64,000 nt of DNA from Eublepharis macularius (Eukaryota > Chordata > Lepidosauria > Squamata > Eublepharidae): NCBI RefSeq assembly GCF_028583425.1, contig NC_072801.1, forward strand, positions 10,250,001 to 10,314,000, given 5' to 3'. Shown in pieces: positions 1 to 12,500 of the stretch. Each line of letters begins with the position of its first letter. Position 1 is the stretch's first letter. The notes beneath the pieces were generated by a model. It was not told the DNA's origin. It did not search any database and was given only the letters and a program-made list of their open reading frames with translations. The translations under genes and the position numbers were made by a program.

Positions 1-334
1 TGAATTCTTAGGACCCCATGAGAAATGTTGTACCCCAAGCTTCACCCCCAAAAGGTAATCCATCACTCCCCTTTATCATTAATGCCCATCAATTGTCCAT
101 TGTAAAATCCTTGCCTAACAATAAACACTGTTACGGTTCTTTTGTATGTAAAAAAAAATCCAAAAAGCAAGTTTTCACAGGCTTTTGGGGTTTTTTCCTG
201 GCAAAATTGGCCACATAAAATTACCGTCTCTTCATCAGAGGACCATGTAGAGTGGGAACGGCCTTCCCGTATGAATGAAAAGACAAAATTCTGTCATCCA
301 AACGCCCATATTTTCGAATCTTTAAGGCATCTGT
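1..334 (-). other. MMD2 3' UTR or downstream flank
   Basis: This lies just past the MMD2 stop codon. I see no AATAAA on the minus strand in this stretch, so the polyadenylation site probably lies beyond the left edge. No repeat or second gene was recognised here. Confidence 0.5.
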
Positions 335-538
335 CTACCGGGCAGTTTTTCCCTCAAAAGTGTTGGGCTGATAGAGGTACCTCCAAATGGCATAATAATG
401 GATACCAGCTCCGGTTGCCACAAACAGGTGCCAGATAGCGTGAGCAAAGGGGATGCGTCCATCACTCTTGAAGAATATAGTGCCCAGGCAGTAGAAAACT
501 CCACCAGCCATCAGCTCGGAGAGACCGTCCGTGTTGGG
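335..538 (-). CDS. MMD2: MMD2 exon 7 (last coding exon)
   Basis: Encodes residues 180-246 and the stop (TAG, plus-strand 335-337). The acceptor is a CTGCAG at 539-544 after a pyrimidine stretch, and the exon opens in phase 0 with Pro-Asn-Thr-Asp. It contains [11 protein letters not shown], then [16 protein letters not shown], then [10 protein letters not shown]. The AHAIWH stretch supplies the H-x3-H pair of the PAQR family. The C-terminal tail after RYLY is short and differs from the mammalian tail, as expected for this variable end. Confidence 0.96.
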   Translation of the reverse strand, partial: PNTDGLSELMAGGVFYCLGTIFFKSDGRIPFAHAIWHLFVATGAGIHYYAIWRYLYQPNTFEGKTAR

Positions 539-3500
539 CTGCAGTCCAGAAACACAAGAAGAAGCAAGTCAATCAGGGAGGCTGACATAGATTAGATGGC
601 AAGTAGCTGGGAATGGGCAGTGTAGGCACCAGCACAAAGTGGCCACCGGCAGAGCGTGTCCAACCTCAAAATGCCACCATAGTGTGCTAGGGCCAATCAC
701 GAAATGTTGAGAGTTGCCAGCCAAACATCCTGCTATGGTGGAGGCCTCTGTTTTAGAATGGGTGTTCATTATGGTTTATTTAGAACTTGCCCGAAGAGGC
801 TGACGAAGGTAATGCCTTCCTGGCCACTTCAGCAGAAACTCCGGCACCAAGGATGCAAAAGAAAACCAAGAAGTTATGCGTTGAGGAAGAAGGCAATGGG
901 TACCAGAAAACACATTGGTGGGCATCGTGGCACCTGTAAGTACAACACTGGAGACCACTGCTTTACCTATTAGCTGGTGCAGACCAGCTAATAGGTAGAC
1001 AGCCCTGATTTCAGATACACCCCAGCATATCTGCCATGATTGTTGCTATGCATAATGCTCTGATCCTCTGAGAATGTGTAAAGGGAACTTAGTTCCTACT
1101 TGGCTGTTAACTGCTTATCTTGCAGGTGTTTTGCTTTCACTTTCCTGGCAGGCTTGAGAACGTGGCCTTGGAGTGCCGGCCAGAGCCAGTCCTCCCTGGG
1201 AACTGTGATGAACTCGTTCCCCTATAATTAACACTGCTCGCCCACCTTGAGTCACTTCTGCCAATGACCCTGTCTGAGTACCTTGATACTGTTCTCTCTC
1301 TTTAATAAAGTAACTTTAACTCTTACACCTGAGTGTCTGCAGTGAAGTGCTTGAGGGATTTATCTGGCAAGACCTGATATTTTGGCAGAAGTCCGTAAAA
1401 CCCCTCTGGAACCAAGATTTGGAATTTTGCTACCTGCATCATGCCAGACGAAGTGGATAAGGGAACTCATGAGTCCCCAGAGGGACCACCATCCAGTGCT
1501 GGCCAACCACGGGGCCCTGGGGGGGAAGTGCCAAAAGGGCACAGAGCCCGTACCAAGTTGGGGACGATCCACCTGAACTGGCTAACCCCCCCCCCCGAGA
1601 ATGGGAACCCCGAGGATCGGATAGCCGCCAAGAGCAAGACAAGAAGTTGAGACAATGGGGTAAGCTGTTTAACCTCAGCATGATGAACCCTGTGGAAGTC
1701 CTCGAGGAGGTGCCGGCCAACCCCAAGGAGATACCCACCAACCCCGATGACGGAATGGGAGGAGATGAGAGGAGTTGAACAAGGGCGACCCAGGCAACCC
1801 AGACCAACCCGAAACCCTCCGAGAGGTTCAAGAGAAAGTGCGAGCCATCTGGGGGGAGTGATGTTGGGAGGCATCCAGGAGATTATGAGATGCCTGCCCC
1901 CACCTGGGCCGCCCGCCAGAACGCCACCCGATGTGGGCACACCAGCATCGGGCCACAGACCCTGAGGAGAACCTGCTGCCCCTCCGCCCCAGGGGTGGCA
2001 TAGATTGGATGCTCGTTTTGATAGGGACCCTGAAGAACTGGGCTTCTTTCTGGTCCAAGCAACGGAATTCTTCCAAGAGTGGGGCCACACTTTCCCCAAC
2101 GAGCATAGCCAAGTGAGCTACTTGGGCTCGCGACTGGGAGGCCGTGCAGCAAAGTGGTATGTTACTCTGTATGGGGCGCGTGCCCCAGAACTATGGAACC
2201 TAGAAGCATGCATCAGGACCCTAAGAGTGTAGTTTGAAGACCCACTCGAGGAGGAGCGGGCGAGAACCAAACTGAAGTGAATGCAGCAAGGCAACCGCCC
2301 AGTGCGTGAGTATGCTGCCGAATTCAGGCAATATGCGGCCAAAGTGAGACACTGGACCAAGGGAATAAAAATCGAATTCTTCTGGGCAGGTTTAAACCTA
2401 GACCTGGTGGCAAAGGCGCTGGTGCAAGATGATCTGAGGACCGTACTAGGGTGGATACAACTAGCCTGTGAGGTCGAAAACCGGGACCAGGTAGTTAAGC
2501 TCCTGCAGATGCAGCACCAAGCGGGGCCCCACAAGCCTACCTCGGAAACCAGCACAAAGGAGAGGAAACTTCCCAAGATCTGCTCCTCCGAGACCGAACG
2601 GGTCCTTCGCTTAAAACGGGGCCTGTGTCTGCAGTGTAGGGGATCGGGCCACTTCACCGCCGATTGTCCTGGGTCGAAGGGAGAAGCCCCAGGAAAAGGT
2701 TGTAAGGCTTGGAAACCTCCCACAGGATCCTCCAAGGCGACCCAAAAGCCGGTACAAGCAAGGAGCGAGGCCACAACCAATCTAAAGTTAGGGGAAGAGA
2801 CAGAGCCGTCCAGCGGAGACCCATCAGGAGAGGAAGAAGACCCCAACCAGCCAGCAGGAAACAATAACAACCGTCTGTGAGGAGGCCCTGCCAGCAGGTT
2901 GCCGAGGAACCGACACCCAAAGAGGTGAGACAAAAAGAGGCCCTGTTTTATGTGCCAGTCACCTTAGTAAACCCCAGGAGGGGGATGCACATCCGAGTTG
3001 CACCAGAGATCTAACTGCTTCCACATTAGTGATGGAATTGGGACTGAATGTGTGCAAACTAGCCCACCCCATTGTATTTGAACAAATGGATGGATCTCAA
3101 ATGAGAGGGACCCCTCCTACTTACAAGAATGAACTCACCCCCACGGCGATGGGAAGCCACTGGGAAGCCAGAACTTTCATAGTTAGTGCAGCCACTAAAT
3201 TTCCTTTGGTGTTGGGGATATGTTTGCTGTGGGACCATGACCCGTATGTGCGGTGGAAAGTGGGAGAGCTGTGCTTATCTGGGGGGGAATGCCAAGAGCA
3301 TGTATAAAACAAAGAGTGGGGGAACCACTGCCCCTTCCCTCCCAGAGACTATGCTACGGAGGAGGAGGAGGAACTGATTCTCTCTGAGTACCAAGACCTA
3401 AATCAGGTGTTTGATGAGAAGGAAGCTGATGAGCTTCCCCCCCACAGGGCTACTGACTGTGCCACTGAACTGATCCCGGGGCAGAAACTGCCAAAGGGGA

Positions 3501-6500
3501 AATTATATTCGATGAGCCCGCGGGAGAGAGGAGTTACAGAAGTTTATTGACAAGAATTTGGCTCGGGGCTTTATCCGACCCACTAGCGCCCCCCACGCAG
3601 CACCGGTGTTATTTCAGAAGAAAAAGGATGGGGGTTTGAGACTGTGTACAGAATACTGGGGGATCAATGTGGTTTCAATGGCCAACGCATACCCCCTCCC
3701 ACTCATCAGCGATCTGTTGGATGTAGTAGCCCAAGGGAAGATCTTCTCTAAATTGGATTTGGGACGCGTACTTCCGGGTGAGAATAAAGAAAAGGGATGA
3801 ATGGAAGACTGCATTCAACACCCCATTGGGGCGATTTGAGTATTGGGTCATGCCTTTTGGATTACAAGCGGCTCCAGGGGGGTTTATGAATCTAATCAAT
3901 GAGGTCCTACACAAGCACCTGTACAAGGGAGGGGGTTACCTTAATAACATTTTATTGTATTCAAAAGATTATGAGTCACATGTGAAATTAGTACGGGAGG
4001 TACTAAAAACCCTGTAGGACCACCACTTGCCAGTAAAACTGTCTAAATGTGAGTTTCACAAAGAGGAGTTGGACTTTCTGGGATATCAAATCTTAGGTCA
4101 GGGGTTGAAAATAGACCCCGCTAAAGTACAAGCAGTGGTGGGATGGGACGCTCCTAAAACTAGAAGGCAGTTGCAATCGTTCTTGGGATTCGCTAATTTT
4201 TATTGGCCCTTCATAAAGAACTTTGCCCAAATCTTCTTGCCATTAACTGACTTACTGAAAACCAAGGGTAAGGGGCCACAAGGGGTGAAACCCAGTGCTA
4301 AACTGGTGTGGTCTGGGGAGTGCCAGGAGGCTTTTGAACACCTAAAACAGTTATTCACCTCAGAGTCGGTATTATAACACCTTGATGAGAATCACAAGTT
4401 TATTGTACAAGTGGATGCAAGCGATGTTGTGATGGGAGGAGTGATTTTGCTGGAGGACAATGAAGGGAAGTTGCACCCCTGTGCTTATGTGTCAAAAAAA
4501 ATTTTGGACTCAGAGCACCACTGGGCGGTGTAGGATAAAGAGGTGGCCGCAGTCAAACTGTCTTTGAATACCTGGAGACACTGGTTGGAGGGGGCTAAAA
4601 TGCCATTTGAGGTGTGGACAGACCACAAGAACTTGGAGGCATTACGCACCCTACGCAAATTAGGTGCCAAGCAGCTGCAGTGGGCAGAGTTTTTCTCTAA
4701 ATTCAATTTTGTATTGAAACATCTCCCAGGCAAATCTAATTTCCTAGCAGACGCCCTCTTGCACCTCCCCCAACATGACAGTCAGGTGGAAGAGGTGATG
4801 GACACTATGTTCTCATCTGTTCAGCTGAGGGGGCAGTCGTCACCTGGCAACAGGCAAAATGAGCAGCCCTGCCTCCCCAGCTCACTCAATGGGAAGCGAA
4901 AGTAAAGGGGAGGCAGAAAAGGAAGGAGATGAACTAGAACCGGGAGAGCATGGCGGCTGGTACCAGCAAGGGAAATTGTACATTCCAGTCAGCCTGAGAG
5001 GGGAAGTGCTGAAAAGCTGCCAGGATGCAAAGCTGGAAGGACATTTTGGGTATTTGAAAACCCTGCACCTAGTACAGAGACGAGCCTGGTGGCCGGCTAT
5101 GAGGCGGGACGTTTCGCAGTACATCTCTAATTGCCAAGTGTGCCTGATGGGAAAGAAAAGGGAGGAAACCCCCCAGGCTTTTGCAACCATTGGAAACCCC
5201 CTCCCAGCCCTGGGCCACAGTGTCTATGGATTTTATTACCGACCTTCCCCCTCCAAGAGAAAGACTGTGATTTTAGCAGTGATGGATCTGTTTTCGAAGC
5301 AGGCACACTTCATTCCTTGTTCTAAAATCCCGACTGCTAAGAAATTAGCAATGTTATTCATGCAACACGTAGTCAGACTGCACTCTTTCCCAGAGAAGGT
5401 AATATCTGACGGGGGTGCAGTTCGTAGCTAAATTCTGGAAGGAGCTGCTTCAAGTAGCGGGGATAGAACAGGGGCTTAGCTCCACTCATTACCCTGAGAC
5501 TGACGGACAAACCGAAAGAGTTAATCAGGTGCTGGAACAATTTTTAAGATGCTATATTAATTATCAACAAGATAACTGGATTCTTTGGTTTTCGCAGAGT
5601 ACTGTTATAATAACTCTGTACACAGCTCCACTGGGGCCTCCCCGTTCATGGTGGCACAGGGGTTTGAAGGCAAAGCCATGCCGTTTGTTTAGACCTCAGA
5701 GACTAGCAAACAAGGGGATCTGGCGGAGTGGTGGTCCAGCCTAACAAACCAGTGGGAAGTAATCAGGAAGACCCTGGACAAGGCTAAAGAGGATTATAAA
5801 AAGCAGGCGGATAAAACATGCTCCGCTCCCTGGAAATGGCAAGTGAGAAATTATGTGTACATCTCTACCAAGAACCTGCAGTGGGAGCAGCCGAGCAAAA
5901 AACTGGGGTGGAAATTTTGGGGGTCTTTCAAGCTGGTGAGGGTGATCAACGAAGTGACGGTGGAAGTGAAACTCCCCAAAAATCTGAGAAATGTTCATCC
6001 TTTCAGCCTCCTGAAGAAAATCTGAGAAATGTCCATCCTTTCAGCCTCCCGACAAGTGGCATCCAGACCAGGGGGTTCCCCTCCCTTATCCTGGTGGATG
6101 GACAGCCCCACTATGAAGTTGAAGATATTTTGGACTCTAAACTGAAACGTGGAGAATTGTTTTATTTGATTCAATGGGTGCATTTTGATAAAAGTAATGT
6201 GGAGTGGGTGAGAGCCTCTGATGTCAATGTTCCAAGGCTTCTGAGCAGATTTCATAACGCCTACCCAGGGAAACCAGGGCCATTTTGCTAGAGGGGGGCA
6301 CCTTTGGGGGGGGCAATATGTCAGATACACCCCAGCATATCTGCCATGATTGTTTCTATGCATGATGCTCTGATCCTCTGAGAATGTGTAAAGGGAACTT
6401 AGTTGCTACTTGGCTCTTAGCTGCTTACCTTGCAGGTGTTTTGCTTTCGCTTTCCCGGCCGGCTTGAGAACGTGGCCTTGGAGTGTCGGCTGGAGCCAGT

Positions 6501-9500
6501 CCTCCCTGAGAACTGTGATGAACTCATTCCTCCCTGTTCCCTTCTCCCCCAGGCCTGGACCCTTCGTGCCAAATCCCTAATGGTCTCCCATTCCCAGGGG
6601 CGGGAACGTCCCCCTATAATTAACACTGCTCACCCACCTTGCGTCACTTCTGCCAATGACCCTGTCTGAGTACCTTGATACTCAGGGCTTTTTTTCTGGG
6701 AAAAGAGGTGGTGGAACTCAGTGGGTTGCCCTTGGAGGAAATAGTCACATGGCTGATGGCCCCGCCCCCTGATCTCCAGACAGAGGGGAGTTTAGATCTC
6801 AACTCCCCTCTGTCTGGAGATCAGGGGGTGGGGCCACCAGCCATGTGACCATTTTCAGGAGGTTCCGGAACTCCGTTCCACTGCGTTCCCGCTGAAAAAA
6901 AGCCCTGTTGATACTGATATATCTCTTTAATAGAGTAACTTTAACTCTTACACTTGAGTGTCTGCAGTGAAGTGCTTGAGGGATTTATCTGGCAAGACCT
7001 GACACCTGGTCTGGTTCTGGGACAGAACTTTTTTTCTTCTGCTGCTTTGTACGAAGGGACTTTTTATGGTCTCCCATCCAAGGGACTGATCCAGTCCACC
7101 TCTGTTTAGCTTCAGAAACAGCTTCAGCACCATTTGATTCCTCAGCTGGCCTTCCCCATAATGATGAAAGTGCAGGAATAGCATCTCTGAAAGAGTCCTC
7201 AATATATTACTCCCTGTAAGCACTTGGACAAGATCACTTACCATAGAAAGAATGACCACGGCCGGGAAAAAGCCCATGATTATGTAGCACACCAGTTCCA
7301 CCAGCTTGTACCTAGGAGTAGGAAAGACAACCTGCTTTGAGAAGCAGTGTGGTATAGTAGTCAGAGTGTTGGAGTTTAACCCACAAAATCCAGGCTCAAA
7401 TTTTAGCTCAGCCATCACCTTAGATAAGCCACTGCCTCTCAGCTTAAATTCAGCTCAGCATTTGTGAAGACTCAATAAAACCTTGGGTTCATGTAACACG
7501 TAATGTATATAGAAGGGAGGAGAGAAATTTGTATCCTCCCCCAAGAGCTCAGAGTCATGTTGTATGTGTGGAGATGTAAAATATTTTCTGCATGCCATGG
7601 TCCCAATCCATAGCCCCCTCTGCACCAGGAACATAACTCCTCGCTTTCCCTGAAGTTAAGCCAAAAGGCATGGAATCAGCTTGTATGTTGCCATTCACAG
7701 TTCTCTAAAATTCAATATTAAAATCTTTACTTTTGATACCCAGATATTTAACCCCCCTATACAATATTCCCACCCGTGCCAAAGCAAAAAGAATAAAAAG
7801 GGAACTTCCCCTTGTGCTTTCAAACCAGCATTTCATCGATCCTGCACTGGACTTTAAAAGAAGAAAGAGGGGAAGGGGGAAGGATGGAATGGAAGGGAGT
7901 GGGAGTGGGAGTGGCTGGCTAGACGAGAGCAGCCAATCACAATGCAGTGGGCTGACAGGAGGCGGGAGAGAGGGGAAGAGGGTGGAACACCAAAACGGAA
8001 TAAAGAGTATGCAGGGGGAAACAGTCTACCACAAAGTGGATTGTGCTGACGGTTTCAAAAAAATGCTGCAATATGGGAACTGAACCAGTGAAATTCAGCC
8101 ATGCAGACTCGGCTTTAGTCTGCCACCTGCATGCAGTATGTTTCAACCAAGCACAGAAATCCAAACACAATCTGGTTATGTATCGTCGAAGGCTTTCACG
8201 GCTGGAGAACGATGGCTGTTGTGGGTTTTCCGGGCTGTATTGCCGTGGTCTTGGCATTGTAGTTCCTGACGTTTCGCCAGCAGCTGTGGCTGGCATCTTC
8301 AGAGGTGTAGCACCAAAAGACAGAGATCTCTCAGTGTCACAGTGTGGAAAAGATGTTGGCAGGTCAACAGGAACTACCATGCCAAGACCACGGCAATACA
8401 GCCCGGAAAACCCACAACAACCAACAATCTGGTTAAACAAATTTAATTGAGCTCTCACTGGTCTCAGTACAGTGGACTACCCCCAACTGGTGAGGCAACT
8501 GCAAAACAAGATGCACTTAAAGACTTTAAACCTTTTCAAGAACATTGCTTGATATGCTAAGCAAGCCCTCCCAAGCCCTGCTGAGGCCAAGTCTAGTGGT
8601 CTCTGTTCTGCACAGCGCTGCCAAGTGTCTGCTTCCGGTATTGCAGTTTTAAAGTACTGGAAAGGGTCAAATTTTCCAGTTCTGACTCCCTAAGCTGCCA
8701 ATCAGCCAATTTATTATTATCTAAAGACCCCACACGCCCTGGCTTTCTTTCCACCATTCACCAAAGGTACACCATCCCTGACGACCTGTTAGGGGTCTCA
8801 GCGAACAACTTTGCACCTAGGGAGTGGATTTACAAGTCAGATGTAGTGATGGATCGGCTATCGATATTAAAATCCAAGGCAGCTCCTTGGTATAAATTAA
8901 TTAAATTTGATCATTTAAGATCCACCTACCTAGCCAGCTTTTCTCATTATAATCTCAGAGTGTCTTTCACCGCTCTGCACTTTCAGACGATACAATCAGC
9001 TCTTTTGACAGGGCGTTATTCTCGCATCCCTACGGAACACCGCAGCTGCATTTGTGGATCATCTATAGTGGAGACCCTTCCCCACTACCTACTTTACTGT
9101 CCATTATACAGTGTGCCCAGAGCTAAATTCTTGGCCAGAATCCTACCAGCCACAAACACATATTCTGAAATTGAGAAGATTGTCTTCTTGTTATCTGACA
9201 CAGATAATCATGTGTCTTACAGAGTCTCTCAGTTTGCACTTGTAGCCAAGTAGATAAGATATAAGTTGGTGCTGAATAAGGCTATTTTGTGACTCCTGGG
9301 ATAGTTTGGTATACTGTACTGTTTTAATTAATTTTAATTAACCTTTTAAAATTGTGATATTGGAAGTTAACTGTTTATTAGTTGATGTGATGTTTGGAAA
9401 ATTTGTGATGGCCTATTGCTATAGACAATAAACTCTGTGCTCTGCTTCCGGTAGGAAGGATCCTGACCTTGCCCTCTGAACTAGAAATAGAAAGGTCCAG

Positions 9501-12500
9501 AGAAGGAAATGGCATTGCATGATATCACATCTGGATAAAAAACCTGTATGTGACATAAGCATGTTGGAGGATGCTATGCTGTCCATGAAAGCTCCATGGT
9601 AAGTACCATGGAGTTTCCAGGGGCGACCAAAGCATCACCCAATGAGGAAGAAGAGCGATTACACCAAGGATAAATCAAACAACTAAGGAAAAACAGTCTC
9701 CCACAGGAAAAGTGCTTTGCCATATATCAAATGAATCACTGATCAGATGGGAAAACTTATGAAAAAGCACAACCTACAAACAGTATTCAGACCCACCAGA
9801 AAAATACAACAGATGCTATGATCAGCAAAAGACAGTAGAGACCCTCTCACCTCTGCAGGAGTATACCGCATACCCTGCAGCTGTGGACAAGTTTACATCG
9901 GGACCACACAGCGTAGCATCCAGACAAGAATAAAAGAACATGAAAGACACTGCAGACTTGGACAACCTGAAAAATCAGCAGTGGCTGAACATAGCCTAAC
10001 TCAAACAGGACACAGTATCTTATTCCAGGACACTAAAATACTGGACAACACTTCCAACTACTTTGTCAGATTGCACAGGGAAGTCATTGAAATTCATAAG
10101 CATAAGCACAATTTCAACAGGAGAGTTTAAGAATGAATAGGGCATGGTTTCCAGTCCTGAAAAACACCAGGCTAACAAAATACTCTACATCTTACAATTG
10201 CCCTGCAGATAAGATTAGCATATCAACCACCAACCCATATGCAAAGAACCTCCTCAGGATACAGGGAAGCTTCCCCCCATTAGCATTCCACACCCTGGGA
10301 AACTCTTACAGGATGACTCAGCCCAAACCCACCTTCCTGAGTAGATATTAAATTACCTGTTAACATCTTCTCCACACATTGACACCGAGAGATCTATGTC
10401 TTTCGGGGCTACACCTCTGAAGATGCCAATCACAGCTGCTGGCGAAATGTCAGGAACTACAATGCCAAGACCACGGCCATACAGCCCAGAAAATCTACAA
10501 CTAACATTCTCCGGCCGTGAAAGCCTTCAACAACACATCGCCCAATGACTTATGTCATATCTGAGTTTTCAGCTGGACATGACGTCACACATCAAGCAAT
10601 GTCTTTTCTACCTTTCTACCAGACCCTAAAGCTCCCAAGAATGCTGGCATCTCTAGTTCTTTATACTGACTCCAACTCATTGGGTGTGACCGAGGCCAGT
10701 CCCTACCACAAAAAGGCACAGAGAAGGCTTCTTCCTTATCCCACGATGCATCCTAAACTCTCCTAGTGCCATCCTAAACCGAGTTACACTCTTCTAAGTC
10801 TGTTGACTTTGGTGGATTTAGAAGGGTGGAAATCTGCTTAGGATTGCATTGTAAGACTAATGAACTGTGCTAGACAGTGGACTCCGCCCAATTCTTTGTT
10901 GCTGACTGCTGAAGGCACAAATGATTTGGAAATCACATTTTCAATCTGCCCTCCATAATCAAAGATGAAAAAGGCCATCAAAATCCGTTATCTGTGGAAC
11001 ATTTTATTCCACTAGGGGGAGCTATATACCAACTTTATATCAGTCTGCAAACAGCTGGAGGGGAAGCATTTATCAACACACTTTAATCAGTATTTTAATG
11101 CAAACATCAGATATACAGTGGCCAAAATGCTCATTACAAATGTCTCTCCTGATATCCTTCTATCCCCCGCCCCCCCGGAGGAAAGTAAGACAACTGGGGC
11201 ACAAGGGTGATTTTGAGCGGCCAAAGACTGGCTGGGCAACAAACCCCCTGCTGTCCTCAAGGCCACTGCAGCTAGGGTTTTGCTCATGAATTAAGGAACC
11301 AAATTAATTAGCATATCCCCATCCCTGTGATTGCAGGACACAGAGGTGAGGTGCAGGTTACAGCTATCTTTCTGAAACGAAGTCATAGTCACTCATCCAG
11401 ATCCCACCAGGCTGATACTCACCGCTCATGGAAAAAGAAAACATAGACAGTCCCAACGGAGGCCATGATCCAAATCATCCAGCGCATGTGGGAAGCCCAG
11501 GGGCCCAACTCCCGCAGGTTCAGCCTGGGAGAATAATAGAGAGTGGTTGAGAGAAACAGGAGAGGGGAGGGGGATGGGAAAGGAGCCCTGGAGATCGATA
11601 GAAAACGGAAGACGTTCCCAAAACTCAGCTCCTGGGCACAAGGGCAGCCGCCCACTGGGAACTTTCCCAGGAAGTTAAAAGGTTGGTGTCCCCCGTGAAC
11701 CACCCTAGGGTGGGAGTGTTTCAATCCTGCTATTGCTATTGTAAAAAAGGCCCTGTGTCTTTTCTGTCTTCCGTGTATGTTTTCATTCCACTTATCCTCT
11801 GACAAACTTGGAGCAATGTATTTGGTTTTTCTATCTTCCATTTTATCTTCAGAACAACGCTGTGTGGTCAGTTGGCTTAGAGAAAGAGAGAGCGCACAGA
11901 GAGAGAGCAAGCGGCCTAAGGATTCGCTGAGCGCTTCATGGCAGTGAGGATTCGAACCAAGTCTCCCAGCTCCCAATGTGACATTAACGGCTACACCATG
12001 CCGGCACTCGCTTCCCTCCTCTAAACCACAGAATTGTCTTTTGTCACTTCTGGAGCTCTTAGGAAGATCTCCGAGTGCAGGCTGGCTCCTAAGGAACGTG
12101 GAATCTCTCTACACGAGACGCCTCAGTGCGTGTTCATCAAGGGTAGGGAGACGCAATGTTAGCCAGGATGCGTCATTTAAAAGGACAGAGCCTGTGAAGA
12201 TCGCTCCTCAGAGAGTTTGTTAATTTCATCTTCTCCGCCAGAAGGCTTTGTCAATTTCACCTCTCCAGTCTAAAACTGTGTGGGATCGCAACCACAGAGC
12301 AGCGAGTAATGGAAATGGGCTGGAGCTGCCTTCCAGTGCCAGGCTTGGATCCAGAGAGGTTATAATGGGCTGAAGTTTCCCGTCTGGCATTTCACAGCCC
12401 CTTCACACAGCTCCAGTGTCTAGCAAAGCCTTTGCCCTGCTGCCAGCTCTGTCTTTTGAAACTATCCTTCCCGGCTAACATTGCATCTCCCATCATATGT

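Larger units (their letters stand above)
1009..7004 (+). mobile_element. Ty3/gypsy LTR retrotransposon, Sushi-type chromovirus, degenerate
   Basis: Full-length but dead element of about 6.0 kb in MMD2 intron 6, antisense to the gene. Order: 5' LTR, gag with zinc knuckle, protease region, reverse transcriptase, RNase H, integrase, chromodomain, purine-rich tract, 3' LTR. The chromodomain after integrase and the gag type point to the Sushi-like chromovirus lineage of fish and reptiles, the group related to domesticated PEG10/RTL genes. The flanking 5-mers CCTGA (1004-1008) and CCTGG (7005-7009) are a plausible target duplication with one mismatch. Many stops and frame changes show it cannot make its proteins. 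By eye the LTRs differ at about 14 of the first 205 aligned positions, so the insertion is not recent. Confidence 0.93.

Noticed and set aside
1467..2099. Long minus-strand open frame opposite the gypsy gag
   Set aside because: Antisense shadow of gag with no domain; the plus-strand reading gives the recognisable capsid region and zinc knuckle.
2118..2933. 271-codon minus-strand open frame
   Set aside because: Antisense of the gag zinc-knuckle region, Ser/Leu-rich without a domain; a by-product of gag codon composition.
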